Shown here piece after piece: positions 1 to 7,242 of a stretch of 53,221 nt of DNA. A program made the position numbers and the translations under genes. The notes beneath the pieces are model-generated. The model ran no database searches, had not been told where the DNA came from, and worked only from the letters and a program-made list of their open reading frames with translations. Origin of the DNA: a virus. The stretch lies in IMG/VR virus record IMGVR_UViG_3300007734_000725, positions 1 to 53,221 of that record; one strand, written 5' to 3'. The first letter of the stretch is position 1; every line of letters begins with the position of its first letter.

Positions 1-1
1 A

Positions 2-142
2 GGTGAGATGCGGCAAATCGACAGGCTTGCTGGCAAAGGCGCCATCACTGAGAAGAACGCCGATGCACAGCGCGAACTTCAGCAGATTAAGAAGCAGCGT
101 CTAAGGGAAGGTCTAACTGTTGAGGGGGAGAAACGGAAATAG
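2..142 (+). CDS. C-terminal end of a truncated phage gene
   Basis: An open frame enters from the left edge and stops at TAG 140-142, giving about 46 residues rich in Arg, Lys, Gln and Glu (ends EGEKRK). It looks like a charged, helical C-terminus such as those of large internal virion proteins, but there is too little to name it. It runs convergent to, and overlaps by 56 bases, the next gene on the other strand. A direct join of the right window edge to the left edge does not put the gene at the right edge into this frame, so I cannot claim the two are one gene. Confidence 0.55.
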   Translation, partial: GEMRQIDRLAGKGAITEKNADAQRELQQIKKQRLREGLTVEGEKRK

Positions 143-389
143 TTTTCTGATCCCTAACCCAGATGGCAATACTAGCCGCCGTGTCTCCGGGCATGGCGGC
201 TACTTTTATTGCGATCTCATTTAAGGTATTGTTGCGTGTGTCGGTGGCCAATTCAATGAGGCATTCGATTGCATCGGCCGCCATCTTGGGATTGGTCTTA
301 ACAAAATCTTCGGTCCAGATTTTTTCCAATCGTGCGGGACAGTCACGACCTTCGTTGCAATTGTGATTGCATGGTGGGCAAGTCTTCAT
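87..389 (-). CDS. Small cysteine-rich phage protein, 100 aa
   Basis: Begins MKTCPPCNHNCNEGRDCP, a Cys/His cluster (CxxC-x-H-x-C-x5-C) that could bind a metal, followed by a helical part with Ala/Glu/Leu and an acidic-hydrophobic tail. The start at 389 is chosen because AGAGGA lies 5 bases upstream and the ATG overlaps the stop of the preceding 29-aa gene (ATGA). A longer in-frame reading to a GTG at 521 exists but has no good ribosome site and would cover two better genes. Short Cys-rich proteins of this look are common in phages. The function is unknown. Last gene of the leftward polymerase operon. Confidence 0.7.
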   Translation of the reverse strand: MKTCPPCNHNCNEGRDCPARLEKIWTEDFVKTNPKMAADAIECLIELATDTRNNTLNEIAIKVAAMPGDTAASIAIWVRDQKTISVSPPQQLDLPLDAAS

Positions 390-475
390 GTGATCCTCTG
401 TACAAGTAATATGATCGAAGTCCAAAAGCCAATCAAAGCGGCCAGCATTATTAACCAAATAAATCCTGATCTCAT
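386..475 (-). CDS. Single-pass membrane micropeptide, 29 aa
   Basis: Reads MRSGFIWLIMLAALIGFWTS and continues hydrophobically to QRIT. It is one long hydrophobic helix with an Arg near each end, so a single membrane segment is likely. A very strong ribosome site (GGAGGAGGG) sits just upstream of the ATG. The start overlaps the stop of the ribbon-helix-helix gene and its own stop overlaps the next ATG, which argues strongly for a translated gene despite its length. Function not known; membrane peptides of this kind can inhibit host envelope enzymes or act in lysis timing (inference only). Confidence 0.65.
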   Translation of the reverse strand: MRSGFIWLIMLAALIGFWTSIILLVQRIT

Positions 476-651
476 TGTGCCCTCCTCCACTGTGTGCGCG
501 GCACGTCGGGTTGTTGCGCACGCGTTGAATAAAAATGAATCAAGTAATCAAGCACTTGGTTGTACGTCATCTTGATCCCCAAGTCTGCAGAAAGTTTTTC
601 ACGCATGTCCGCAAGATCTTCGGACACCGTTATCGTAATTCGTTTGTTCAT
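472..651 (-). CDS. Ribbon-helix-helix-type DNA-binding protein, 59 aa
   Basis: Starts MNKRITITVSEDLADMREKL, a short basic beta strand (RITITV) then an amphipathic helix, followed by a second helix (MTYNQVLDYLIHFYS). This is the layout of Arc/MetJ-like ribbon-helix-helix regulators, which bind DNA as dimers through the paired strand. The ATG at 651 overlaps the stop of the preceding 160-aa gene and the stop overlaps the next ATG, so it is translationally coupled on both sides. Likely an operon regulator. Family call is from pattern only. Confidence 0.7.
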   Translation of the reverse strand: MNKRITITVSEDLADMREKLSADLGIKMTYNQVLDYLIHFYSTRAQQPDVPRTQWRRAQ

Positions 652-1130
652 GCTGCCACCGTTAGTTTAACAATCGGCCGGGCTTTGCCACCCCGGATTT
701 CTTTTTCAATAAGATCTAACGCCCGCTCTATGTCAAGCACGGTAGCTGCATCAAGCTGGGCGTCGTGTATTTCCATGGCCAATTTAAGCGCTACCATTTC
801 AGGGCCCCTGCAAATAAAGTGCTCGGTTGCTACGCCTCTCTGGGCTACGGCAAGCAGCGCGTCCTGCGCCTGTTGAATTTCTTTAACCCAGTCTGCGCCC
901 ATGTCCTCGCGAAGACGGGCAAGCGCCTCAACCATATTGAACGCGCCGATTAAAAAATCAATATGCGTTTTGCTTGCGTTGCCTGTGCAAAGAAGATTCA
1001 GCGCTGTGTGATTTTTAATTCGCAAGTCCAACGCTATGTCTACGTCGTCAAACTTCTTAATGCCTGACATGACATAAGCCATGGTGTCAACACGCACGCC
1101 CTTGGGCCTGTACTTGCTGCGCTTTCTCAT
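648..1130 (-). CDS. Conserved phage protein of unknown function, 160 aa
   Basis: A basic N-terminus (MRKRSKYRPKGVRVDTMAYV) leads into a largely helical protein with many Ala, Leu, Asp and Glu. No catalytic motif is visible. It directly follows the DNA polymerase with a TGATG overlap and is itself coupled to the ribbon-helix-helix gene, so it belongs to the replication operon. I have a sense that similar N-termini occur in other phages but cannot assign a role. Confidence 0.75.
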   Translation of the reverse strand: MRKRSKYRPKGVRVDTMAYVMSGIKKFDDVDIALDLRIKNHTALNLLCTGNASKTHIDFLIGAFNMVEALARLREDMGADWVKEIQQAQDALLAVAQRGVATEHFICRGPEMVALKLAMEIHDAQLDAATVLDIERALDLIEKEIRGGKARPIVKLTVAA

Positions 1131-3154
1131 CAGTCAATCTCCTTCATGTAGTAATTGGTTTCAAAGCCGTCGCCGCGCAACGGCAAGCCGGGTGCCCATG
1201 CAATGGCTTTGCCCATAATTGTTTCCGCTATTTTTAAAGTATGGGATTCGGCCCAGCTTACTTCCATGATGACCTCGTCGTGCACCGTGGCCAGTTGTGG
1301 GTAGCCGTACCAGTCCAACGCCAGCATCGACTCGGCCAAACAATCGCGTGCCACTGCTTGCGTGATGTTCTCCACCAGCTTGCCGCCGTACGTAGACAGG
1401 CGCGTCCACTGTTTGGTCTTCTGGTCCTGACCTTCGTATGTCAGTGATCCCGCTCTGGCCGCAATGAACTTGCCGCCCGAGCTGGTCTCTCGCACAAGGT
1501 CCTCAACCTCAATGCGTGGCTTGACGTAAAACAGCTTGCGCTTGCTTGGCAGTTGGATCGTAAGGAACCCGGACTCAAAGGCAAACACCAGTGATGCTTT
1601 CTTGCCAGCAATCCAAAGGGTGACGGCCTTCTTATTCAGCACCGCCTCTTTGGCTGCGCGTTCGCACGCATACCAGAACTGGACGATCTCCGGGTTGGCT
1701 GCACGCCACGCGTCTTTGATAGGCTCAAGCTCATCCTCTGTAAGCCCCATCTCTAACGCGCCCATTGTCTTGAGTGCGCCGGCTCCGCCTTGGTATCCCA
1801 AAGCCAGCTCAGAGATCTTGCCCTTCTGTCGGTACGGACTTTTCTTCGTGACGCTGCCGGCCGGCAAGTTAAACATTTGCTCAGCCGACGCTTCGTAGAT
1901 CTTGCCGTGTGTGGCGAACACATCCAGCCGCCACTGGCACCATGCCATCCAAGCGATCACACGGGCCTCAATGGCGCTGAAGTCGACGATGATGTACCTG
2001 CACCCCTCCCGCGCAACGAACGCCGTCCTAATGAGCTGTGACAGCGTGTCAGGTACATTCCCAAACAGCAGCTCAAGTGTTTCGTAGTCGCGTGCCTTCA
2101 ACAAGTTACGGGCTAAGTCAATGTCGCGCAATTTGTTTTGCGGTAGGTTCTGCACCTGCACCAGACGACCAGCCCATCGACCAGTGCGGTTTGCGCCGTA
2201 GAACTGGGTCAAGCCTTTGACCGCGTCGTCGGTGTCGCACATGGCACGGGCCATGGCGTGGTACTTGGACACGCTGGTCTTGGCCATCTCTTGGCGCAGC
2301 TCCAGCACACGGCGCACCGTCGCACTGTCCGTAGATTCAAGAACCTTGGGCACGCTCTTTTTGGTCAGGTCGATGATCGTGTCGTCGTCCTCCTCGGTCT
2401 GCAACCACTTAAGCAATTGGTCCCGTGAATTGGGGTTGTCTAAACCTGTGAGGGTGATGGCCTCTGCGGTCATCCGCGCTTTGAAAATGTTGTCGCACTC
2501 AATGGCTGCGTTGACCAACTCGCGGTCAACCATCACGCCCTTGTTCATCATGCGTTGATCAAGGTGCCACAACTTCCACTCTTTGTCGGGCACTGGAAAC
2601 TTTGCAATCTTCGTCGCGATCTCGCGCTCTGACTCAACGTCACGCGCACAGTATTCTTTAAACAGCGCCCACTTGTCTGGGTCGTGGTGCCACAAGTTGC
2701 GCACGCGGCCGCCGTTCTTCAATGTCGGTTTGCATGGCAGGCAGAAGTAGCGGATCAGGGCCCAGCCCGATACCAGCTTTTGCTTGTCGGCGCCAAGGCC
2801 TAACACCTTGCCCACGTCACCGAGGCTGCCGGGCAGGCCAAGGTACAACGCATGCACGCTGGTGCAACGCCACTGGGTTTCATCCATTTGTTTTTTAAAA
2901 TGCTTGGTCAAGCAGGCCATCTCAAACGCTGCGTTGTAAGCGGCCTTGTTAACGCTCGGGTCCCACAGGCTACGCTCTACGTGCTGGGGAATCTGCTCGC
3001 CTGCTGCCAAGTCGATAACGTTGACGTCGCTGTCGCCAAACGTATAGGCAAACAACATCACTTCGAAGTTGTCCGACTCGACGTACTTATGCACGCCGCA
3101 CTTTTTCAAGTCGACATCGCTGTACGTCTCAAGGTCAATTCGTAGGGTTGTCAT
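1130..3154 (-). CDS. Family A DNA polymerase with 3'-5' exonuclease domain
   Basis: Replicative DNA polymerase of 674 aa. The N-terminal DnaQ-like exonuclease shows D7-L-E9 (RIDLETYSD), a second motif around NAAFEMACL and the third motif YCARDVESE near residue 215. The polymerase part has motif A (DFSAIEARV, D391), motif B (KGKISELALGYQGG, about 445-458) and motif C (VHDEV, H625/D626), the PolA signature. There is no 5'-3' exonuclease domain, as usual for phage enzymes. The ATG at 3154 has a weak ribosome site and overlaps the small upstream frame. It sits with ssDNA-binding and nuclease genes in one leftward operon, and the primase/helicase is on the other strand, so replication functions are split across the divergent promoter. 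Confidence 0.95.
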   Translation of the reverse strand: MTTLRIDLETYSDVDLKKCGVHKYVESDNFEVMLFAYTFGDSDVNVIDLAAGEQIPQHVERSLWDPSVNKAAYNAAFEMACLTKHFKKQMDETQWRCTSVHALYLGLPGSLGDVGKVLGLGADKQKLVSGWALIRYFCLPCKPTLKNGGRVRNLWHHDPDKWALFKEYCARDVESEREIATKIAKFPVPDKEWKLWHLDQRMMNKGVMVDRELVNAAIECDNIFKARMTAEAITLTGLDNPNSRDQLLKWLQTEEDDDTIIDLTKKSVPKVLESTDSATVRRVLELRQEMAKTSVSKYHAMARAMCDTDDAVKGLTQFYGANRTGRWAGRLVQVQNLPQNKLRDIDLARNLLKARDYETLELLFGNVPDTLSQLIRTAFVAREGCRYIIVDFSAIEARVIAWMAWCQWRLDVFATHGKIYEASAEQMFNLPAGSVTKKSPYRQKGKISELALGYQGGAGALKTMGALEMGLTEDELEPIKDAWRAANPEIVQFWYACERAAKEAVLNKKAVTLWIAGKKASLVFAFESGFLTIQLPSKRKLFYVKPRIEVEDLVRETSSGGKFIAARAGSLTYEGQDQKTKQWTRLSTYGGKLVENITQAVARDCLAESMLALDWYGYPQLATVHDEVIMEVSWAESHTLKIAETIMGKAIAWAPGLPLRGDGFETNYYMKEID

Positions 3155-3242
3155 CTAATTGTTCCAGAAGTAATTGGATCAGGTGCTCGTAATGACGCAC
3201 CAAGATCCAAAGCTCTTCGTTAGTTAGTGGCTTCTGCGCCAT
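3135..3242 (-). CDS. Possible 35-aa gene upstream of the polymerase
   Basis: Reads MAQKPLTNEELWILVRHYEH and continues LIQLLLEQLDDNPTN, a compact amphipathic helical peptide. It overlaps the 3' end of the 65-aa gene by 23 bases and the polymerase start by 20 bases. The ribosome site is weak (purine-rich GCAGCAGA). The sequence looks protein-like and fills the only gap between its neighbours, but it may also be an untranslated spacer. Confidence 0.4.
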   Translation of the reverse strand: MAQKPLTNEELWILVRHYEHLIQLLLEQLDDNPTN

Positions 3243-3417
3243 CTGGTTCTGCTGCTTTTTGCAGCTCGTCCATTTGAAGCATTGCTTGACCACGAATCTC
3301 CATGAAGAGATCCGCAACCTGCTCGTGAGGCAGCTTTGCCAATGCGGCCAACACCAGCTCAACGCCGGCGGGGACCATCTTGATTGTCAAGACAGGGGGT
3401 TTAACTTGCTCGGTCAT
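3220..3417 (-). CDS. Small phage protein, 65 aa
   Basis: MTEQVKPPVLTIKMVPAGVE, then a helical Leu/Ala/Glu segment (LVLAALAKLPHEQVADLFME). The ATG overlaps the stop of the ssDNA-binding protein gene (ATGA). No motif is recognised. The position between the ssDNA-binding protein and the polymerase suggests a replication accessory role (inference). Confidence 0.65.
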   Translation of the reverse strand: MTEQVKPPVLTIKMVPAGVELVLAALAKLPHEQVADLFMEIRGQAMLQMDELQKAAEPDGAEATN

Positions 3418-3956
3418 GATAGGAAGTCGTCCTCAACAGCAGTGAAATCGTCGGACGCATTAGATGCGCCAGCGCCGCCCAGTGGTTCGCCTTCGGCCAG
3501 CTTCTGCACGTTGTTCAAATAAAACTTGATGCCCTTGTTACCGTCGACGTTGTACGCCGCAGGCATGATGGACACACGACCGTAGCAACCACTGTACAAC
3601 TCTGACTTGTCGATGATGTCATTCATCTTCGCGTCAACAACGCTGGGTTTGTTGTACGTGTTGGCGTTGATGAAGTAGTGACCCTTGTACTCAGGGTACT
3701 TGTCGGTGTCACGCTCTGTATCACCGTCACGCAAAGGCGTTTTGAAACTGGCCAAGAACTTAGAACCCCAAATGGTTACGGCCTTGGCATCGGTCTTGAA
3801 CTTGTCAACAGCGCTGTTGATTTTGGTCAACGTCTCTTTGTCTTTCTTGTCAACCAAGATCATGATTGAATAAGAATTCTTTTCATCAGGTGTGAAAACG
3901 TTCTTGGTGAAAGAGAGGCGAACTTTGCCTGTGATAACTTTGTAGTCGGTAGTCAT
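3414..3956 (-). CDS. Phage single-stranded DNA-binding protein (DUF2815 type)
   Basis: 180 aa. The order of segments matches the DUF2815 family: an N-terminal strand region (VITGKVRLSFTKNVF), a central KGHYFINANTYNKPSVVD, then SGCYGRVSIMPAAYNVDGNK and GIKFYLNNVQKLAEGEPLGG, and an acidic tail ending DFTAVEDDFLS. That family is an OB-fold phage ssDNA-binding protein; the acidic tip is typical of SSBs that recruit partners. It is encoded between the nuclease and polymerase genes. The ribosome site is AAAGGA within a leader similar to the 19-bp repeat found at 6685 and 14646. Confidence 0.85.
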   Translation of the reverse strand: MTTDYKVITGKVRLSFTKNVFTPDEKNSYSIMILVDKKDKETLTKINSAVDKFKTDAKAVTIWGSKFLASFKTPLRDGDTERDTDKYPEYKGHYFINANTYNKPSVVDAKMNDIIDKSELYSGCYGRVSIMPAAYNVDGNKGIKFYLNNVQKLAEGEPLGGAGASNASDDFTAVEDDFLS

Positions 3957-3965
3957 GTTTGTCCT

Positions 3966-5138
3966 TTAGACTGGTTTAGAAAAATCATCTAGTGCGGATG
4001 CACGAGATGTAAGTGCTGGCCTCTTGTCCCCTTCGGGTACCAGCGTTGGTTTGCCTTCAGGCTTGGTGATCAGATCACCCAGCACGTCAGCAAATTTCTT
4101 TTTGCCGATCGCCTTCTCCATGGCAGTGATGCCAAGCAGGCTGCGCTCGTATGCAATCTCATCAGGGACCTCGGCTTCACGCAGCGCTTTGGCCACGGCG
4201 TCTTGGTCACTGTACTTGCGATTGCTCCTGCCCTCGACCAGCTTGTAGCCGGGGACCGTCGTACCTTTCTCGGCCTGCTTAAGTGCATGTGCCTTCAGGT
4301 CTGTGAACCAATCGATCACAGCGTCTGCACTGGGCAGCAGCTCGGCGATGCGGTCCACCGTTAATGTGTCCACCGCCGGTGGCAGCGAACTGAACTCTTG
4401 TCTGGCCACAGCAAGCGCGCCCTCTGCACGTGCAGGGCATGTGTACCTAGCTTTGCAAAAGTTGCTTGTGCAATGAGGCCCGGGGACAAACGTGCCCTCG
4501 CCATCCCAAGCCAGCTTGGCTGCCGGCACAACGGCCTCGTCTGCCCACTTAAGCAAGTCGGCTATCGAAAGCTCTTCGCTACTGTAGTTGCCAAGGCGTG
4601 GCTGGAGTACGGTCATGCGCACGCTTTGTATATCGTACAAGTCAGACAATTCGTTGTATGCACCGAGGCCATACAAACGCATTTGACTGTTGCTCTTCGC
4701 GTCAACGAAGATGCCCTTGCCATACTTCAAATCTAGCACCTCAACAAGCTCGTCAGTGATGATCACAAAGTCACCAGTGCCGAAACCTTCTGGCACCCAG
4801 CGGCTGAAGTCAAGCCTGCGCTCAACGTAGAACACCGGGTCCTTGCACCTAGCACGCGCCGCTTCAATGCGCTTGATGCAGTAGTCAACCGACTCGCGCA
4901 CGTAGTCGACAAGCGCTGGCGAATCAAAGTGCATCAGCTCGTTTGGCAAAGGCTCGACCTCGCGGCCAAGGTAGTGCAGCAGCTCCTGCTCAAACACTGC
5001 GTGGGCAAACGTACCTTCGCGGGCAAACTCGCTGCCCTCGTCTGGGAACGCTTCTTCCATGCGCGCGCTTGGCGTGCAGGTCATCCACTTCTCACTGCCC
5101 GATGCGGACAGTTTGGCGTGTGCTAGTTCGATGGTCAT
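3966..5138 (-). CDS. DUF2800 PD-(D/E)XK-type exonuclease
   Basis: 390 aa. Features of the RecB/Cas4-like nuclease fold: N-terminal REGTFAHAVFE helix, GFGTGDFVIITDELVEVLDLKYGKG (D and D-x-K core), then QMRLYGLGAYNEL. A C-terminal Cys cluster (CTSNFCKARYTCP), near residues 228-240, would bind a Fe-S cluster or metal. The family travels with DUF2815 SSBs in phages and is thought to process DNA ends in replication or recombination. Ends in SKPV; its last codons are also part of the leader of the next gene. Overlaps the 76-aa upstream gene by an ATGA. Confidence 0.85.
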   Translation of the reverse strand: MTIELAHAKLSASGSEKWMTCTPSARMEEAFPDEGSEFAREGTFAHAVFEQELLHYLGREVEPLPNELMHFDSPALVDYVRESVDYCIKRIEAARARCKDPVFYVERRLDFSRWVPEGFGTGDFVIITDELVEVLDLKYGKGIFVDAKSNSQMRLYGLGAYNELSDLYDIQSVRMTVLQPRLGNYSSEELSIADLLKWADEAVVPAAKLAWDGEGTFVPGPHCTSNFCKARYTCPARAEGALAVARQEFSSLPPAVDTLTVDRIAELLPSADAVIDWFTDLKAHALKQAEKGTTVPGYKLVEGRSNRKYSDQDAVAKALREAEVPDEIAYERSLLGITAMEKAIGKKKFADVLGDLITKPEGKPTLVPEGDKRPALTSRASALDDFSKPV

Positions 5139-5365
5139 AGCTCGGCGCCCGGCAAAATGATGCGGCTTGGTTCTTCAACTGGGTCCGGCGTCTGCGACCA
5201 CTTGACCGCGTCGGCCATGATTTTTGCAATGTTGTCTTGCATGTACAGGCCAATGATTTCCGCTGTAGTAAATACCAGCTTGTCCTCAGTCATGAAAGGC
5301 TCAACGCTGCCATGAACCATGACCTCGTCTTCCTTGTCCTCAATGATGATCGTTACTTTTGACAT
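5135..5365 (-). CDS. Small acidic phage protein, 76 aa
   Basis: Starts MSKVTIIIEDKEDEVMVHGS and ends SRIILPGAEL. A beta strand pair followed by a helical middle; no catalytic signature. It is coupled on both sides (overlaps of one and four bases), so it is co-translated with the 212-aa protein and the nuclease. Function unknown. Confidence 0.7.
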   Translation of the reverse strand: MSKVTIIIEDKEDEVMVHGSVEPFMTEDKLVFTTAEIIGLYMQDNIAKIMADAVKWSQTPDPVEEPSRIILPGAEL

Positions 5366-6003
5366 TACTTTTTCTCCTCTATGTCATAAAACCAATCGTC
5401 TCCGGCAGCCCACTTGCGCGTGCCGTCAACGGTCCACAATCTTTGCGCTGCTTGAAAGTCTGGAAACTTTGTCTCAGCAGGAATCAAAGACTGGTCGTAC
5501 CACAGGCAACGGTTGTTTGGCTGTGCAGCAAACTGGCCGTTGTCTAGCTGGATAAAGTTAAAGCTCTTGTGCTCTTCAGCCGTCTCGGTGAACCCAGTGT
5601 CCAATGACATTTCATCAGCGCAGAAGTCGACAGTAAACATGTATCGACCAAAGTGCCACTGCTTGTCTTTGCCCAAGAACTTCACGCCCAAGTTACGCAA
5701 ACCAATCTTCTCAACGATTGTGAATCGATAGCCCATACAGTCCCACAATTGCAACGTGTCAATCGGCAAGTAAGGGCCCTGTGAATCCTCTGTGTGCCAA
5801 ACGTACGCATGCAGAGGCAGCTTGTCATACAGCGCGCCGTAGGCAGGCAGCAGCGACTCAATGCGGAACACTTGGCCACGCAAGGCTTTGAGGCTGACCC
5901 AGATGGCCGGCTCCAACTCGCCGTGACCTTTGTGGTCGTTGTACAAAAACTCGCGCTTCACAAAGCACTTGATCGGCGGCAGTGATGCAATGATGTAACT
6001 CAT
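5365..6003 (-). CDS. Conserved phage protein, 212 aa
   Basis: MSYIIASLPPIKCFVKREFL, a mixed alpha/beta protein rich in aromatic residues (YVWHTEDSQGPYLPIDTLQL, LWDCMGYRFTIVEKIG, GKDKQWHFGRYMFTVDFCAD). No known enzyme motif is seen. The N-terminus is fixed by overlap with the stop of the 30-aa zinc peptide and a GAGGAG ribosome site. Likely an early-region host-interaction or metabolic protein, unnamed. Confidence 0.7.
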   Translation of the reverse strand: MSYIIASLPPIKCFVKREFLYNDHKGHGELEPAIWVSLKALRGQVFRIESLLPAYGALYDKLPLHAYVWHTEDSQGPYLPIDTLQLWDCMGYRFTIVEKIGLRNLGVKFLGKDKQWHFGRYMFTVDFCADEMSLDTGFTETAEEHKSFNFIQLDNGQFAAQPNNRCLWYDQSLIPAETKFPDFQAAQRLWTVDGTRKWAAGDDWFYDIEEKK

Positions 6004-6092
6004 TTGATGCTCCTCATAAAGACGTTACACCTAGCGCATTTGTAAATTGGTTGACCCTCGACGGGCTCCCAGCGATGTTGGCACTCGGTCAT
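6000..6092 (-). CDS. Zinc-knuckle micropeptide, 30 aa
   Basis: MTECQHRWEPVEGQPIYKCA then RCNVFMRSIK. It has a CxH pair and a CxxC pair about 13 residues apart, the minimal pattern of a zinc ribbon. The start lies after GGAGGCC ribosome-site sequence and a TAA of the upstream gene, and the stop overlaps the next ATG. Too short for most gene finders but well supported by context. Confidence 0.65.
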   Translation of the reverse strand: MTECQHRWEPVEGQPIYKCARCNVFMRSIK

Positions 6093-6093
6093 G

Positions 6094-6441
6094 TTACGCG
6101 GCCTCCATGTTGCCCAGCAACTCAGCGTAACGCTCGGGCGGCACTGCGCTCAGGTTGGCACAGCCAACAGTCTCAAACAAATCTTTGAGTGGCTTGCCCT
6201 TTTCTTTGTAGGCCACCAGCTTGGCGCGCACTTCCTCAAGCGTGATGGTTGGCGCAGCAGGGGGTGCCTCTGGCTCAGCAGCAGCGGGGGTCGGCGCAGC
6301 CTTGGCTGCCTTTGGCTTCTTGGCCGGCGCATCTTCTTTGGCCACTGGCTCAGCGTCGCTTGCTTCTAAGAGCTTGGTCATAGCCCAAGCCAAGATCTGA
6401 ACGTGGTCTGCGTTCTGGGGTTGAATGGTAATCGTGATCAT
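6094..6441 (-). CDS. Ala/Pro-linker phage protein, 115 aa
   Basis: A short N-terminal domain (MITITIQPQNADHVQILAWA) is joined by a Lys/Ala/Pro-rich linker (residues about 36-66) to a C-terminal helical domain with ITLEEVRAKLVAYKEKGKP and VPPERYAELLGNM. The C-terminal part resembles small phage modules found in ssDNA-binding or recombination accessory proteins, but I cannot name it. The linker suggests a two-domain adaptor. Confidence 0.7.
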   Translation of the reverse strand: MITITIQPQNADHVQILAWAMTKLLEASDAEPVAKEDAPAKKPKAAKAAPTPAAAEPEAPPAAPTITLEEVRAKLVAYKEKGKPLKDLFETVGCANLSAVPPERYAELLGNMEAA

Positions 6442-6455
6442 TTAAAAACTCCTTG

Positions 6456-6677
6456 TTAAACGGGGGTGTTGGAATCGTCGGCCTTGTTGGCTTCAACAAG
6501 GTAAGCGGCCAAGCGCTTGATGCGATCAAGGTGGTATGCTGAAATTCGGCTTGCGTATTCAGCCGTGCTTTGCGATCTAAGTAATTCGCGACGGGCTTCT
6601 TCAAGCTCGCGTGCAGCAAGCTCTATTGCGGTAGGTGTCTTGAAGAAACTCAAGAACCCTTGGAAGATGTCATTCAT
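6456..6677 (-). CDS. Small coiled-coil phage protein, 73 aa
   Basis: MNDIFQGFLSFFKTPTAIEL, then a charged helix (AARELEEARRELLRSQSTAE) with heptad-like spacing. Short proteins with an FFKTPTxxELA start are seen in many phages and are of unknown function. First gene of the leftward polymerase operon, starting just after a 19-bp leader repeat and an AAAGGA ribosome site. Confidence 0.7.
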   Translation of the reverse strand: MNDIFQGFLSFFKTPTAIELAARELEEARRELLRSQSTAEYASRISAYHLDRIKRLAAYLVEANKADDSNTPV

Positions 6678-6684
6678 GGTTTAG

Positions 6685-6703
6685 TCCTTTAGGTTGGTTT
6701 AGA
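6685..6703 (-). repeat. 19-bp leader repeat, copy 1
   Basis: Read on the minus strand this is TCTAAACCAACCTAAAGGA, identical to 14664-14646 and matched at 17 of 19 bases at 3980-3962. Each copy lies directly upstream of a leftward gene and ends in its Shine-Dalgarno sequence. Extended conservation upstream of the ribosome site points to a shared leader signal. Confidence 0.6.
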
Positions 6704-6788
6704 GCGGTGATGATAGCACTGCTTTCATTGCTTTTGTAAAAATAAATTTATTGCATGTTACATGTAAACAACGCTATCATGGCAGCCC
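6704..6788. promoter_or_regulatory. Divergent early promoter region with palindrome
   Basis: Rightward: TTGCAT, 18 bases, TATCAT just before the Cro-like gene. The spacer holds the perfect palindrome TTACATGTAA, a probable repressor operator. Leftward, read on the minus strand: TTACAA, 18 bases, TATCAT, ahead of the 73-aa gene. Both -10 boxes share the context GCTATCATS. Pattern-based prediction; no start sites measured. Confidence 0.55.
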
Positions 6789-7010
6789 ATGACTACAAGT
6801 GAAATCATTAGCCGCTTTGGCGGCCCCGTTAACCTGTCCCACTACCTTGGCATACGCTCTCAAGCCGTGTCACTGTGGGCCAGCAAAGATCGCATACCCA
6901 TGGCACGCGTGCCTGAAATGGTACGCATCTCACGCCTGCTGCGACTTGGCCTGCGTGCTGAAGACATGAGGCCAGACATTGATTGGGACGCTCTCAAGGG
7001 GCGCCGGTGA
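6789..7010 (+). CDS. Cro/YdaS-like HTH repressor, 73 aa
   Basis: MTTSEIISRFGGPVNLSHYL then GIRSQAVSLWASKDRIPMAR, a helix-turn-helix with the GGxxxLAxxLGIxxQAVSxW layout of Cro and YdaS-type regulators, recognition helix about residues 24-34. Short enough to be a single-domain dimeric repressor. It is transcribed away from the polymerase operon, and a palindrome lies in its own promoter, so autoregulation and control of both divergent operons are likely. No partner CI-type repressor or integrase is visible, so a lysogenic switch is not shown. Confidence 0.8.
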   Translation: MTTSEIISRFGGPVNLSHYLGIRSQAVSLWASKDRIPMARVPEMVRISRLLRLGLRAEDMRPDIDWDALKGRR

Positions 7011-7201
7011 TAGAACTTAGATTAGCCTTGTCCCTTCAAGCGATGCGTGCGATTGCTGAAGGGGCGGAGCTGGTGTTTGACGTGGACGAAGAAGGTGTGC
7101 GCGTGTTCATCTCGTGTGACGACGAAGCGGTTAACGCTTTTAACACACAGGTGCAGCGTGCTCTCCTGCACATGTTGCCTATCAGCGGCATGCCAAATTA
7201 A
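7007..7201 (+). CDS. Small phage protein, 64 aa
   Basis: GTG start at 7007 overlaps the stop of the Cro-like gene and has AAGGGG upstream; a longer reading from 6983 would lie inside the repressor gene. Sequence begins VIELRLALSLQAMRAIAEGA with acidic VFDVDEEGVRVFISCDDEAV. No recognised motif. Its 3' end immediately precedes the CGGAT-loop hairpin. Confidence 0.6.
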   Translation: MIELRLALSLQAMRAIAEGAELVFDVDEEGVRVFISCDDEAVNAFNTQVQRALLHMLPISGMPN

Positions 7202-7202
7202 A

Positions 7203-7224
7203 CCGATCCGGCCGGATGCCGGTG
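7203..7224 (+). promoter_or_regulatory. CGGAT-loop RNA hairpin (related to elements A and C)
   Basis: CCGAT is followed by stem CCGGC, loop CGGAT and stem GCCGG, about 10 bases ahead of the AGGAG of the next gene. The same layout (CCGAT, 5-bp stem, CGGAT loop, 5-bp stem, ribosome site) is seen on the minus strand at 13627-13607 and 16022-16004 with different but complementary stem bases. It may be a protein-binding translational operator. Confidence 0.55.
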
Positions 7225-7242
7225 TTGTATTTAGGAGACGAT

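Noticed and set aside
6789-7010. Lysogeny switch
   Set aside because: A Cro-like gene alone is seen; no integrase, CI-type repressor or attachment site is in the window.
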